This document shows, in pieces, positions 43,197 to 52,256 of a stretch of DNA of 64,000 nt; the stretch's first letter is position 1, and every line of letters starts with the position of its first letter. The stretch covers positions 124,001 to 188,000 of the forward strand of contig CAZQWG010000002.1 in assembly GCA_964596985.1 (NCBI GenBank), in the 5' to 3' direction. Both the position numbers and the translations under genes were made by a program. The stretch is from GCA-020345945 sp964596985 (GTDB lineage: Archaea > Thermoproteota > Bathyarchaeia > RBG-16-48-13 > GCA-020345945). The notes beneath the pieces are model-generated. The model was not told the DNA's origin. It was given only the letters and a program-made list of their open reading frames with translations, and searched no databases.

Positions 43197-44321
43197 TTAT
43201 CCTAGTGATTTGATTGATTCAACCACATACCGTACTTGTTCTTCGGTGAGCCTTGACCCAGAAGGAAGATTGATACCCTTTCTAGCGAGTTCATCAGCCA
43301 CCGGGTAACCCCCGCCCTGCAGTTCCTTGTAGCAGGGTTGGGCATGCATTGGGATGAAGAAGGCACGGGTTTCTATACCGAGCTTACCAAGACCCTTAAT
43401 CATCTGGTTCCTTGAAACACTGAAATCGTCTTCCACTAAAACTGAGTACATCCAGTAAACGTTCTTAGCCCAATCTGCCTCTGGTGGAAGCGTCAATCCA
43501 TCCATCTCCTCTAATAACTCGTTGTAGAGTGAAGCGTTTCTACGGCGTGTCTCCACCAAGTCATCCAGTTTCTCCATCTGTGCTACACCCACGGCTGCTT
43601 GGAGGTTCGACATCTTGTAGTTGAAGGCGATCCTACCATGAAGAAAATGGTCGTTCCCAATACATGCGAAATGTCTTAGACCTCGGGCTCTCTCGGCAAG
43701 ATCAGAGTCATTCGTGACGACAATACCACCATCACCTGTTGTGATGATTTTGTTACCATACAGGCTAAAGCATCCTACTTCTCCTATGCCCCCGGTTTTT
43801 CTTCCCTTATATTCGGCGCCGTGAGCCTCTGCTGCGTCTTCAATAATAGGAATCCCTTCCTTCTCCCCTAGTTCTATAATAGGATCCATGTCCACAGGAT
43901 GCCCGTATGTATGAACGACAACAATAGCCTTCGTCTTACTAGAGATCTTTCTTCTCACGTCCTTCAAGTCAAGATTCCATGTCTCCATTTCTGAATCCAC
44001 AAGTACCGGCCTGGCTCCAGTATACGTGACGGCAAAAGCAGTTGCAACCATCGTAAAAGTCGGAATTATCACCTCATCTCCCTTGCCGATATCAAGTGCT
44101 GCTAGTGCCAGATGCAAAGCTGTAGTCCCGCTGTTTGTGGCGATGCCGTAATTCGCTTGGCAATACTGGCTGAATTCATTCTCAAACCGTGACACGAAGT
44201 CCCCGAGCGAGGATATCCAGTTAGTCTCTATACACTCTCTCAGGTATTCTAACTCCCTTTCATCCAACAACGGTTCAGCGACTGGTATCCAAATCTTGTT
44301 TTCCGCCTTCTTTTCTCCCAA
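43197..44321 (-). CDS. DegT/DnrJ/EryC1/StrS-family sugar aminotransferase
   Basis: The 374-residue PLP enzyme has NSGTTALHLALAALDIGKGDEVIIPTFTM-like blocks, IEDAAEAHGAEYKGRKTGGIGEVGCFSLYGNKIITTGDGG and the internal-aldimine Lys in GNKIITT. AFNYKMSNLQAAVGVAQ also fits. The family aminates keto-deoxy sugars on nucleotides (as in perosamine or UDP-4-amino sugars). The C-terminus has HAQPCYKELQGGGYPVADEL. It suggests that the glycan contains an amino-deoxy sugar. The start is TTG. Confidence 0.88.
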   Translation of the reverse strand: MGEKKAENKIWIPVAEPLLDERELEYLRECIETNWISSLGDFVSRFENEFSQYCQANYGIATNSGTTALHLALAALDIGKGDEVIIPTFTMVATAFAVTYTGARPVLVDSEMETWNLDLKDVRRKISSKTKAIVVVHTYGHPVDMDPIIELGEKEGIPIIEDAAEAHGAEYKGRKTGGIGEVGCFSLYGNKIITTGDGGIVVTNDSDLAERARGLRHFACIGNDHFLHGRIAFNYKMSNLQAAVGVAQMEKLDDLVETRRRNASLYNELLEEMDGLTLPPEADWAKNVYWMYSVLVEDDFSVSRNQMIKGLGKLGIETRAFFIPMHAQPCYKELQGGGYPVADELARKGINLPSGSRLTEEQVRYVVESIKSLG

Positions 44322-44347
44322 TTCTTCGGAACCCCGTAGGATCTATG

Positions 44348-45565
44348 TTAACTATTATGATGGATTTTGAAGCTATCGTGCCACTTTCTAGATAGAGTTT
44401 GTTTTAAGAATGTTTCTAAACCATCAGTGAGTGCCAGTGAACAGAAGAGACTCAGAGGTGGAAGAAGCAAAATCACATAATAGTTCGTGATCCAACCACC
44501 TATAGCTATCGTTTTAATCATCGATAAAGTCAGAAATACCGCTGATATCCACTCCAGATTGAATACATTCCATCTTTCAAAGGTTCTTCTCTGCACAATA
44601 CGCCAAAGAAGTATCAATACGAAGAGTTGAACGAGATATAGTTCAATATACAATCCGACGGGTAACGTAACGATATGCATTAGCAGATGAAATAGGTAAT
44701 AGTCGAAATCCTTTGTCGCCATATCCCGAAGAGCATCGGAAATACGTGTGCCAAACTCTTGGCTCTCTCTCGCTGCCGAGATAGTCTGAGCAACACGACC
44801 TGTACCCCATATCAAAGGATTCCCTAGTAGGAAGACAAATGCACCAACTAGAAGTATCTTTGAACTCTCCCTCAACACCTTGGGATTCTTGTTTCTGTGA
44901 GAAAAGGAGTAGAGAAGAAGCAGAATGGGAGCAATTGGGATGGCAGTATATTTTGTTAATGACGCTAAACCATAGAAGATTCCTGATAGGATAGTCCGCG
45001 GTTCGTTACTAACTAAGAAGAATACTGAAAGAGTCAAGAACGCCATACAAGCAGTGTCCTGTATGCGAGTAAAACCATAGGACCAGTCAAGAGAGATACG
45101 AAACCCGTTCAACTCTGCGCTTACCCAAAACTCGTAAGGTACGAGTATAAGGGAAGGTGTGAATAGAATCCAAGCTAGAAAACCAGAAGAACGATTCTTC
45201 TGTATGCAGCCTAGACTAAATACAGCAAGCCCCACGATTGCGATTGCGATCGAAGTTTGCACTCTTGTCGCAAATGGATATCCGTCTAGTCCGAAGAAAC
45301 CGAGAAAAACACGAAGTAAACCAAGCAGTATTTTACTTAAAGGAGGATTAGTGTCATAAGCGTATCCTGGCATAGTTGCGAAGTTGAAATCCCCTCTACT
45401 AATGTACTCAATATGTGTAAGCCCTAGGTCAAAATACCAGTACTCATCACGATCAAAGTAGTCTCCGTGCACGACTAGACCATAGTAGAGGTTAGCAAGA
45501 AAGGAAACAACAAAGAGTATCGGGTAGACTAACTTGGGACTCTTCAAGGAGATTAATGACTTCAT
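44348..45565 (-). CDS. GT39-like GT-C transferase, module copy A
   Basis: The 405-residue polytopic protein has TM1 then HGDYFDRDEYWYFDLGLTHIEYI (Asp-Glu loop) and DTNPPLSKILLGLLRVFLG, the PMT-like P-P-L block. A conserved VPYEFWVSAELNGF is shared with the paralogue at 48587. I place the start at ATG 45565, which overlaps the stop of the upstream small membrane protein by 4 bp (ATGA). The longer frame from 45610 would overlap it by 49 bp. The pairing with that partner is repeated elsewhere in the window. Confidence 0.74.
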   Translation of the reverse strand: MKSLISLKSPKLVYPILFVVSFLANLYYGLVVHGDYFDRDEYWYFDLGLTHIEYISRGDFNFATMPGYAYDTNPPLSKILLGLLRVFLGFFGLDGYPFATRVQTSIAIAIVGLAVFSLGCIQKNRSSGFLAWILFTPSLILVPYEFWVSAELNGFRISLDWSYGFTRIQDTACMAFLTLSVFFLVSNEPRTILSGIFYGLASLTKYTAIPIAPILLLLYSFSHRNKNPKVLRESSKILLVGAFVFLLGNPLIWGTGRVAQTISAARESQEFGTRISDALRDMATKDFDYYLFHLLMHIVTLPVGLYIELYLVQLFVLILLWRIVQRRTFERWNVFNLEWISAVFLTLSMIKTIAIGGWITNYYVILLLPPLSLFCSLALTDGLETFLKQTLSRKWHDSFKIHHNS

Positions 45566-46035
45566 GTAAGGGCCCCAAAGATGTAGTATGTTGCCAATGT
45601 GGCAAGCCAAGTTAAGATCGAACTCAGACCGAGGGTCAGAAAATATGAGACTGTTGCCTTCCTATAATTCAAATGGAAATATCGATGAGTAAGATAAGTT
45701 CCGAGAATTCCCCCAAACGTCAACCAGGAGGTCAAAGTGAAGATTCCTAGATACGCGACTGACCTTTTCCGTCCCAAAGAAAGGTAGGTCCAAACAAGAG
45801 TGGCGTTCTTGTCTAGGACCTTGATGAATGTGAAGAAAACCCCAGAAATGCCGAATAGAGGTAAAGCGAGTATCGGCGTTAGAACAAAGAATGAGAGAAG
45901 ACCTGTCACAGCAATGAAAGGGACAAAGACGGAAATATCGATCTTGGACAGCCTAGAAACAAGGATAACTGAGATCATCGTCGCAATAAAAGGGAGAAGA
46001 ATGAGTAGATCTTGAACCAGAGTTTGAGTCATCAA
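45562..46035 (-). CDS. Small polytopic membrane partner protein, module copy A
   Basis: The 157-residue hydrophobic protein has four or five helices. Its central part, LTPILALPLFGISGVFFTFIK followed by LDKNATLVWTYLSLG, aligns by eye with the 160-residue protein at 49860 (LTPLLIIPTYGVIGLFYIYPQVLHRYATLAWQF). Both are immediately upstream of, and overlap, a GT39-like gene. I infer a dedicated accessory subunit or lipid-handling partner. No known family is recognised. The upstream boundary faces the divergent gene at 46083. Confidence 0.62.
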   Translation of the reverse strand: MMTQTLVQDLLILLPFIATMISVILVSRLSKIDISVFVPFIAVTGLLSFFVLTPILALPLFGISGVFFTFIKVLDKNATLVWTYLSLGRKRSVAYLGIFTLTSWLTFGGILGTYLTHRYFHLNYRKATVSYFLTLGLSSILTWLATLATYYIFGALT

Positions 46036-46082
46036 TTCATCAGCGCACGTAATGTTATTCAGTTACCAGACCTTAAGGGAAC

Positions 46083-48134
46083 TTGAAAATAGGATTTTGG
46101 CTGGAAACAATAATAGTTTGTTGTAGTCATATTCCTCAAACTATGAGTCCGCTCCAGTCTCTCCGGTTGCTGACTTCTATTCTCATCTCTTGGTTTGCCG
46201 TCGGTTTCGTATTGAGTGAATATATTATCGGTGAGGAACAGGATGACCATGGCATCTTGACTAGGATTATCCTCAGCACCTCACTAAGTCTCTCTCTATT
46301 ATTCTTCATAGAATTCTTCCTGGGATGTGTTGGTCCATACATACAATTTGAAACCGTATTCTCATTCATCACCATGATCCTGATAGTCGCAGCCTACTTC
46401 AAGCACAGACCCCTGCTGCAAAGGGCAAGAGGTATGCTCGAAGGGAGACGGGGAAAACTCCCTAGCTTGACGAGAATGGAGATTCTATGTATAGTCTTCT
46501 CACTTCTCATCATTCTACTGGCTTTCTTCAAGGCTTATACTTGGCCTTTCGTGTTCGGTGACGCTCTCTTTCGTTGGCACTATCTTGGTTTGATGACCTT
46601 TAAGCTGCGTGGGTTCTGGTACTATCCTCCAATCGCCCCTGAGCACTTCAGGGTGTACTATATGGCTGAAGGGATGCCGCCGTTCGTGCAGCTGATGTAT
46701 GCGTGGATCTACTTTTCAATTGACGAGGTCAAAGAGGGGGTTGCTAGGCTGTTCATTGGATTTATGATAGCATTGACGGCACTTTGCACTCTGAAACTAG
46801 GAGACAGTCTGTTCGGACGTAGAGTTGGCTACATCTCCATGCTACTGCTTGCCAGCTCCTCATTCTTCTTCTACAACATGTTAAGTGGTGAAGGAGCCTT
46901 AGGGGAATGTTTTTTCCTAGCCGCATCAACACTCATTCTCTCAAAGTCGGGTGTTCAAGGAAAAAAGAGAGATAGACTAGTCGTACTTGCCGGATTCCTT
47001 GCAGGGCTTTCTGCACTCAGTAGATATGAAGGAATGCTTGCAATACTTTCTGGACTATTGACACTTGTTATGCTCAGGTCAGGGAAAGAAAGAATCGGAA
47101 GTTACCTTTTCGGGGCTACTGTTTGCCTACCTTGGTACTTCCGTAATTGGATAGTCACAGGAAATCCCGTGTATCCATATCTTGATGAGTTCTTTCCCAC
47201 GAACAGGATATATTACGATATACATGTCGTTACATATAGGCGACTTCAATCAACAAACACCCTAGATGCAATACAAGCCATTCTGGATCTCCCCAACTTG
47301 GTGACTTTCGGTTTTCTTACGTTGGGGGGAGTGTTGGGTTTATTGTTTCTATTGAAGAATTCAGACAAGAAAGGGTATTTTCTACTCTACCCAATTCTGG
47401 TGTTCTCGTCTCTCTGGTTGATTATCGCACCTATATCGGGAGGAGGAATCGCAGGGGCCCTGAGATATTTACAACCTATCCTTCCGTTTCTCGCAACTAG
47501 TTTCGGATATCTACTGAACAGAACTCTCTCAAATATCAGTCCAGCAGATTTCATACTCTCAAGAAAAGAAATGTATCAAAGCCTTATGAAGGCCGTCTAT
47601 GTGCTGGCTGCTGTCTTTTTCCTTCTTTTACCATCTGTGAATCTACTGCAAATAGTGACGGGCCCATATCCAGGCCTGTCAATAACGGAGATCCCTGAAA
47701 GCAACTTAACGAGAACTATCTACGACTCGATTCAGTTTGATCTTACCGCTGACACCCCTGAAAAGAAACGCTTACTCTATGAGACCCATTACAAGCTAGC
47801 TGGTTTTCTAGAGGGGTACTGCAAGGATCAGGTAGTAGTGACCGATCAGGCTACTCTACTGCCTTTTCTACTTAGAAAACGAGTGAGTATAATTCCTCCC
47901 TGGAGCACAGAGATAGAAAACGAGATCTTGTCTGACGACTTGATGTTTGCCATTGCCTCTCTTAGAAGTATGAATATCAGGTTCTTTCTTCTCTGGGAGT
48001 ATGGAACCAATATGAATAATAAGTATCTTTTTTCTAGAAGTCTAATCTACAATGCTCTTCACAATCCGAACATCTTCTCTTTGAGATTCGTATACGGTTC
48101 TTACTGGAAACTGTACGAACTCAAAGCATCCTAA
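46083..48134 (+). CDS. Large GT-C membrane glycosyltransferase (ArnT/GT39-like)
   Basis: The 683-residue protein has about 13 helices. After several N-terminal helices comes WPFVFGDALFRWHYLG (Asp loop) and a long loop with YYPPIAPEHFRVYYMAEGMPPFVQLMY. Then ASSSFFFYNMLSGEGALGECFF and LSALSRYEGMLAIL follow. The C-terminal about 150 residues are soluble and external. The arrangement resembles ArnT-type aminoarabinose or mannosyl transferases. The TTG 46083 start is uncertain; ATG 46143 leaves a more usual gap for a divergent promoter. Confidence 0.68.
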   Translation: MKIGFWLETIIVCCSHIPQTMSPLQSLRLLTSILISWFAVGFVLSEYIIGEEQDDHGILTRIILSTSLSLSLLFFIEFFLGCVGPYIQFETVFSFITMILIVAAYFKHRPLLQRARGMLEGRRGKLPSLTRMEILCIVFSLLIILLAFFKAYTWPFVFGDALFRWHYLGLMTFKLRGFWYYPPIAPEHFRVYYMAEGMPPFVQLMYAWIYFSIDEVKEGVARLFIGFMIALTALCTLKLGDSLFGRRVGYISMLLLASSSFFFYNMLSGEGALGECFFLAASTLILSKSGVQGKKRDRLVVLAGFLAGLSALSRYEGMLAILSGLLTLVMLRSGKERIGSYLFGATVCLPWYFRNWIVTGNPVYPYLDEFFPTNRIYYDIHVVTYRRLQSTNTLDAIQAILDLPNLVTFGFLTLGGVLGLLFLLKNSDKKGYFLLYPILVFSSLWLIIAPISGGGIAGALRYLQPILPFLATSFGYLLNRTLSNISPADFILSRKEMYQSLMKAVYVLAAVFFLLLPSVNLLQIVTGPYPGLSITEIPESNLTRTIYDSIQFDLTADTPEKKRLLYETHYKLAGFLEGYCKDQVVVTDQATLLPFLLRKRVSIIPPWSTEIENEILSDDLMFAIASLRSMNIRFFLLWEYGTNMNNKYLFSRSLIYNALHNPNIFSLRFVYGSYWKLYELKAS

Positions 48135-48586
48135 ATGGACAGATCCTATATTCTAGGCTTGCTACTCCGTTCCAGATAATGTGATTTTCCAAGTGATTCA
48201 ATAGACAGAAATCCGTGTAAATCATAGGTATTAAAAAGAAAAACTCTCGACGTAGCCTCCTAGCCAAAAAGTTCTATATCTTAGAAAATTATTGAGTAGT
48301 ATTAAGAAATTTCCATGATTCTTCACGCATCGAATAGTAAAGGATTCCCCACAGCAGATTTCTAACTATAGAACATCACTCAATTGCCGACTTCATAAGA
48401 AAAGGTATCTCTATGACAGTAAATTCTAGATCACCAGTTCTAAAGATGAATGTTCCGTCTTTGAACTCTATGTACTCTGGTTTCCTCTTTCCTCTTGCTT
48501 TCTAGATTTCTTAGAATGCTGCAAGAGTCATCCCACACTGTAGCTCATTTTCTCCTTGTTCTGTCTTTTCAAGATACTTCTTACTT
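48135..48586. other. Intergenic region with a possible decayed gene fragment
   Basis: In this 452-bp A+T-rich gap the minus strand encodes a protein-like stretch between about 48376 and 48500 (KPEYIEFKDGTFIFRTGD, ending MKSAIE then stop). It has no start codon and an in-frame stop just upstream, so it may be a remnant of a larger gene. Nothing else is supported. The adjoining genes are convergent, so terminators rather than promoters are expected here. Confidence 0.3.
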
Positions 48587-49873
48587 TCACTTTCCTTCGC
48601 CTCCCTGTATCCCTCGCCTTTCTTGACCTCTTACGCTGAATGATCTAATCGTGGCCATTATACAGGGGTATCGTTCGTCTAATGTGTATGCACAGTACAG
48701 TCCTAGAGGAGGGACGAAATAGTCGATGTGTGGTTCGACGAATCCTGAGGGTTTCATCATCATCGAGAGGAAGCCAAACATTACTGAAAACCAGACTAAG
48801 AAGAGGACTCGTTCATCTTTTACTGGTCTTGACTTTATGGCTGTGTAGATCGCGAGTATGAGGAAAAGCTGTACTAGCCATAATTCGAGATAGACTTTAA
48901 CCCAGTAGAGGAGGATACCTATCAAGACGAGATACGCAACTGTTAGTGGTTCATCGCCTCCAGGAATATCGTGGAATCTCCCTCCCCAGAACTGGTTTTT
49001 CAGTAAGACGTAAGGGTGGTTGGCTATATGAGCGGTTTCCCCAGCAGAGAACACCTCAATGGAACTTTGAAGCCTTTTCAGATTCCAAAGAACAGGGTTT
49101 CCTAGGATTAGAAGGCTGATTCCGATTATTCCGTATCTAAATGTCTTTGCAATGGCTCTGCGAACCCCTAACTTGTAGGTGAGCCAGAGGAAGCAGATGG
49201 TGATGAGGGTTGCTGGAATCGCAGAGTTCATTAGTGAGGCGATGCCGTAGCAGATCCCTGCTCTGGTTAGGTTTCCTTTCTTTTCGTAGTCGATAAGGAA
49301 GTGTATTGACAGTGAGACAAATATCATTGTTGAGAGTACCATAGTTGCAAATTGGCAGTAGGGGGCCATCCCTGAACGCCATAGGCTGGCTGTGAGGGTG
49401 AACCCGTTGATCTCAGCCTTGTTAAGTAACCCGTTTACCCAGAACTCGTAAGGTACGATTATGAGTTGCATGCCAGTTAGAAGCCAGGCAAGCAACCCTG
49501 CCCTTTTTCCCCGATGCCTGTAGGCTACTAAATAAGAGACTAATGAGACAGCCCCTAGGCAGATAGCCGCGAATATTCTCTCAGCAGTTCTCGGTGAATC
49601 TAAGCCGAGAGGTGAGAGGAGTACACGTAGGAAGCCGAGAAGGATGATCGCTAACGGAGGGTGCTCTGGCAGGGACAGGAACTTAGAGGGATCAAGCTCC
49701 ACGATTCCCTTAAGGTAATCCCCTGCGGTTCTATAGTACAATCCCTCATCAATATGCATGCGGTCCTTCCACACTACAAGTCCTAGATACATGTCGGTGA
49801 TGCTGGGAATAGCGAAAAGTAGGAAGAGTAGGGGAAGGCTTTTGATAAGAGATATCGACTTATGCCCAGACAA
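48587..49873 (-). CDS. GT39-like GT-C transferase, module copy B
   Basis: The 428-residue polytopic protein resembles the one at 44348: an N-terminal helix, KDRMHIDEGLYYRTAGDYL (Asp-Glu loop), then SLPEHPPLAIILLGFLRVLLSPLGLD and the shared VPYEFWVNGLLNKAEINGF. The TTG start overlaps the small upstream membrane protein by 14 bp. The C-terminus is Arg/Gly-rich (RGQERRGIQGGEGK). This is copy B of a two-gene module, and divergence between copies suggests different donors or acceptors. Confidence 0.74.
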   Translation of the reverse strand: MSGHKSISLIKSLPLLFLLFAIPSITDMYLGLVVWKDRMHIDEGLYYRTAGDYLKGIVELDPSKFLSLPEHPPLAIILLGFLRVLLSPLGLDSPRTAERIFAAICLGAVSLVSYLVAYRHRGKRAGLLAWLLTGMQLIIVPYEFWVNGLLNKAEINGFTLTASLWRSGMAPYCQFATMVLSTMIFVSLSIHFLIDYEKKGNLTRAGICYGIASLMNSAIPATLITICFLWLTYKLGVRRAIAKTFRYGIIGISLLILGNPVLWNLKRLQSSIEVFSAGETAHIANHPYVLLKNQFWGGRFHDIPGGDEPLTVAYLVLIGILLYWVKVYLELWLVQLFLILAIYTAIKSRPVKDERVLFLVWFSVMFGFLSMMMKPSGFVEPHIDYFVPPLGLYCAYTLDERYPCIMATIRSFSVRGQERRGIQGGEGK

Positions 49874-50342
49874 GCGATACCCCCCATGCAGTAGTATAGG
49901 TCAAAAGGATTGTAGAGTAGACGAAGAGAACGTAAGCCAAACTGCTCTTTTTGGGTTGTAGGCCTAGAATCCTGCTGGTTAGAAGTGGTCCGACCCATAC
50001 GGCGATGTTGAACCATGTGAAGCCCAAGTAGATTATGATGAGTTTGTACTGGTCTTTGGGGAGGACGTTGAACTGCCATGCAAGAGTAGCATACCTGTGT
50101 AGGACTTGTGGGTAGATGTAGAAAAGTCCGATGACGCCATAAGTAGGAATGATTAGTAGTGGTGTGAGTATGAGTGCGGCGAACATCGATGCTGAGACCA
50201 AGAAGACAAGATACTGTGAAGCTGCTACCCTCAGGAACTTTATGGTAAGCCATCCGCAAATTATTCCGGATACGAGAGGGAGGAAGGTAAGGAAGTAGTC
50301 AAGGGGACTGACTGGACAGAGCCACTGCCAAACCACTTCCAC
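49860..50342 (-). CDS. Small polytopic membrane partner protein, module copy B
   Basis: This 160-residue protein has four or five helices and is homologous by eye to the 157-residue protein at 45562. Similar parts are the leading LTP..IPxxGxxG segment, a Y-A-T-L-x-W block and a C-terminal helix pair. It overlaps the GT39-like gene downstream by 14 bp. A nucleotide reading in another frame also gives a long open frame, but only this frame is hydrophobic and conserved. Function unknown; probably a partner of the transferase. Confidence 0.62.
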   Translation of the reverse strand: MEVVWQWLCPVSPLDYFLTFLPLVSGIICGWLTIKFLRVAASQYLVFLVSASMFAALILTPLLIIPTYGVIGLFYIYPQVLHRYATLAWQFNVLPKDQYKLIIIYLGFTWFNIAVWVGPLLTSRILGLQPKKSSLAYVLFVYSTILLTYTTAWGVSLVWA

Positions 50343-50436
50343 CCCCCCTCATCAATTGGTGATACCTTAATTGTATGCTTAAACGAAATAAGAACTATGG
50401 CGCAGTATTGGGATTATGTGATGGAAGGAAGTACGC

Positions 50437-51681
50437 TTGCTCGCGTGGTTCGTGCGTAAAAGACTATTGTTCCCTTTGATTATTTTCCTTACCGCATTCC
50501 TGTTACGATACTGTTTTCTCTCTGTATCTGAGGTTGGAACCGATGAAACATTATACATCTATGCTGGCGTAGTATATGTGGATAACCTACTGAACCTCGA
50601 TACGACATGGGATAACTGGGTTTTCAATAGTGAGCACCCTCCGCTGGCGAAGTATCTCATCGGCATGGTTCTTTACAATACTTTCTTCGTTCAAGATAGA
50701 ATGGTTAGGCATAAGTCAGGTTGGTGGTTGGAGTCGGTTCAAGGTCCTCCGACTCGCTGGGAGTATGTTCTTCCTGTACGCGTTATCTGGACTTTGATCG
50801 GTTCCTTAGGGGTTGTGCTTGTTTACTTTCTGGGCAGGGATTATGCGGGGTATGGCTTCGGTTTTCTAGCCAGCATTATTATGTCGATTAACCCTTTGTG
50901 GCTGTTCTATACTATAAACGCGTATCAGCTTCAGCCTCTCATGGTCCTTTTAGCGGTAGCGGGCCAACTGTCGCTATACAGTGGAATAAACAGAAATAGA
51001 AGCGATTACTTCCTTTTATCTGCGATACTATTTGGCCTTTCCCTGAGTAGCAACTATCTGGCTTTACCTGTAATCTTGGGGAGTTCCATCTGGCTTCTAA
51101 ATAAGAGGATTAAAACCCTCAAAAAGCCTAGTACTTCCATGAGTTATGGGTGGGAGCTGATCCGGCAAGCCATCTTGAATAGCATGTTTCCCGCGTTAAT
51201 CTTCCTTACCTTCCTTTTTGTGTGGGGGTTGTGGTTGATACCGAATGGCGTTGTGAAATGCTTGGTCTTCTCTCTTGAGAAATCACACAGGAATCATGGG
51301 CTGCCGTTGATCTTTGAGCGCACAGTTCACTTTACGTGGGAACCCCTATGCTACATCTTCCTAGGGTCCGATTTCTTGGCTTGGAGTCAGCAATTTCAGA
51401 AGCTCAATCTACCTTTATTCCATTTCACGTTTTACCCGTGGGAATCAATACTCATACTTATCGGACTTGTAGTCCTCGCAAAGAAGGGTCTTAAAGGTGG
51501 ACTCTCAGATTTTGAGGAGCTGACCGTGATACTCTTTTTCACTGGGGTTGCGGGGCTCTCAATTATTCCTGGTAATATGCCTCACTGGTTGCTCTTCCTC
51601 GTCCCTGAAACCTCGATTCTTGCAACTATACCGCTTCACCGCTTTTATCGTAGGTGGGCTCCTTCTTTTCGGATTACTTAA
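50437..51681 (+). CDS. GT39/PMT-like protein O-mannosyltransferase-type enzyme
   Basis: The 414-residue protein has EVGTDETLYIYAGVVYVDNL (Asp-Glu pair) and WDNWVFNSEHPPLAKYLIG, the same blocks as the protein at 32572. This is a PMT-type H-P-P-L-x-K-x-L-I-G. Aromatic-rich loops and about nine helices follow. The TTG start has GGAAGG about 8-13 nt upstream. No MIR domain is present. The two PMT-like paralogues are about 18 kb apart. Confidence 0.74.
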   Translation: MLAWFVRKRLLFPLIIFLTAFLLRYCFLSVSEVGTDETLYIYAGVVYVDNLLNLDTTWDNWVFNSEHPPLAKYLIGMVLYNTFFVQDRMVRHKSGWWLESVQGPPTRWEYVLPVRVIWTLIGSLGVVLVYFLGRDYAGYGFGFLASIIMSINPLWLFYTINAYQLQPLMVLLAVAGQLSLYSGINRNRSDYFLLSAILFGLSLSSNYLALPVILGSSIWLLNKRIKTLKKPSTSMSYGWELIRQAILNSMFPALIFLTFLFVWGLWLIPNGVVKCLVFSLEKSHRNHGLPLIFERTVHFTWEPLCYIFLGSDFLAWSQQFQKLNLPLFHFTFYPWESILILIGLVVLAKKGLKGGLSDFEELTVILFFTGVAGLSIIPGNMPHWLLFLVPETSILATIPLHRFYRRWAPSFRIT

Positions 51682-52256
51682 CTCCTTTTCCTTCAGTGTG
51701 CACGCTAGTGTGTTGATTTTTTCTTGGGTTTGATATGTTTTTAAGAGCAAAATACGGCAGATAAACTGTGCAGTTCGCCGTATTCTATACTTCTCTACAT
51801 CAAACTATTGAACTTGAAAATTGAAACTCGCAGTTTTTCAGGATTCTTCCCCGTTATGGAACTGTTCTAAGTATGACAACTACTGGGTGGAATTTTTGTT
51901 TAAGGATTTCTGAGATTCCTTTTGACCTTAGTCTTGCTAGATTCTCCAGTTTTTCGGTCCATCAATCAATGAGGATCGAAGAAGCGGTGTCTATGCTGAT
52001 CATGAGGATCTTGCCCACTTTTAATTGTCACCTCGACAACCTGCCTGTCTCTTCTATGAACTTCGATATTCTCTTTGTCTTGAGAATTTGCGATCACGGT
52101 AGTCTTTTGTGAGAACAATGATTTGTTTTTCATCTGCTGATGCGTACAAACTTGATAGTTTGAAAGCCAGTAGAGAACTTAGATTGTATACATAGCACGT
52201 TATGAACGCCAAAGAATAACTTTAGGTGAAACTGTACATTAGAAAAGGTAAGCATT
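51682..52256. other. Intergenic region, mostly featureless apart from a hairpin
   Basis: This 575-bp A+T-rich region has a T-run near 51715-51722, consistent with archaeal oligo-T termination of the PMT-like gene, and an inverted repeat at 51751-51784. A 79-codon frame at 51873-52112 has no membrane, domain or codon features that support a gene. No RNA gene is recognised. Confidence 0.35.
51751..51784. repeat. Inverted repeat AATACGGC / GCCGTATT with inner hairpin
   Basis: AATACGGC (51751-51758) and GCCGTATT (51777-51784) are perfect 8-bp complements. The loop contains AACTG-TG-CAGTT, a second inverted pair. This could be a transcript 3' hairpin of the upstream PMT-like gene or an operator. 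It is not followed by a long T-run. Confidence 0.35.

Noticed and set aside
49783..50259. 158-codon alternative frame over the small membrane partner
   Set aside because: Reads as a shadow: His/Pro/Arg-rich without helices, while the other frame is hydrophobic and matches the paralogue at 45562.
51873..52112. 79-codon plus-strand ORF
   Set aside because: No domain, membrane segment or ribosome-binding site; looks like random open frame in A+T-rich DNA.
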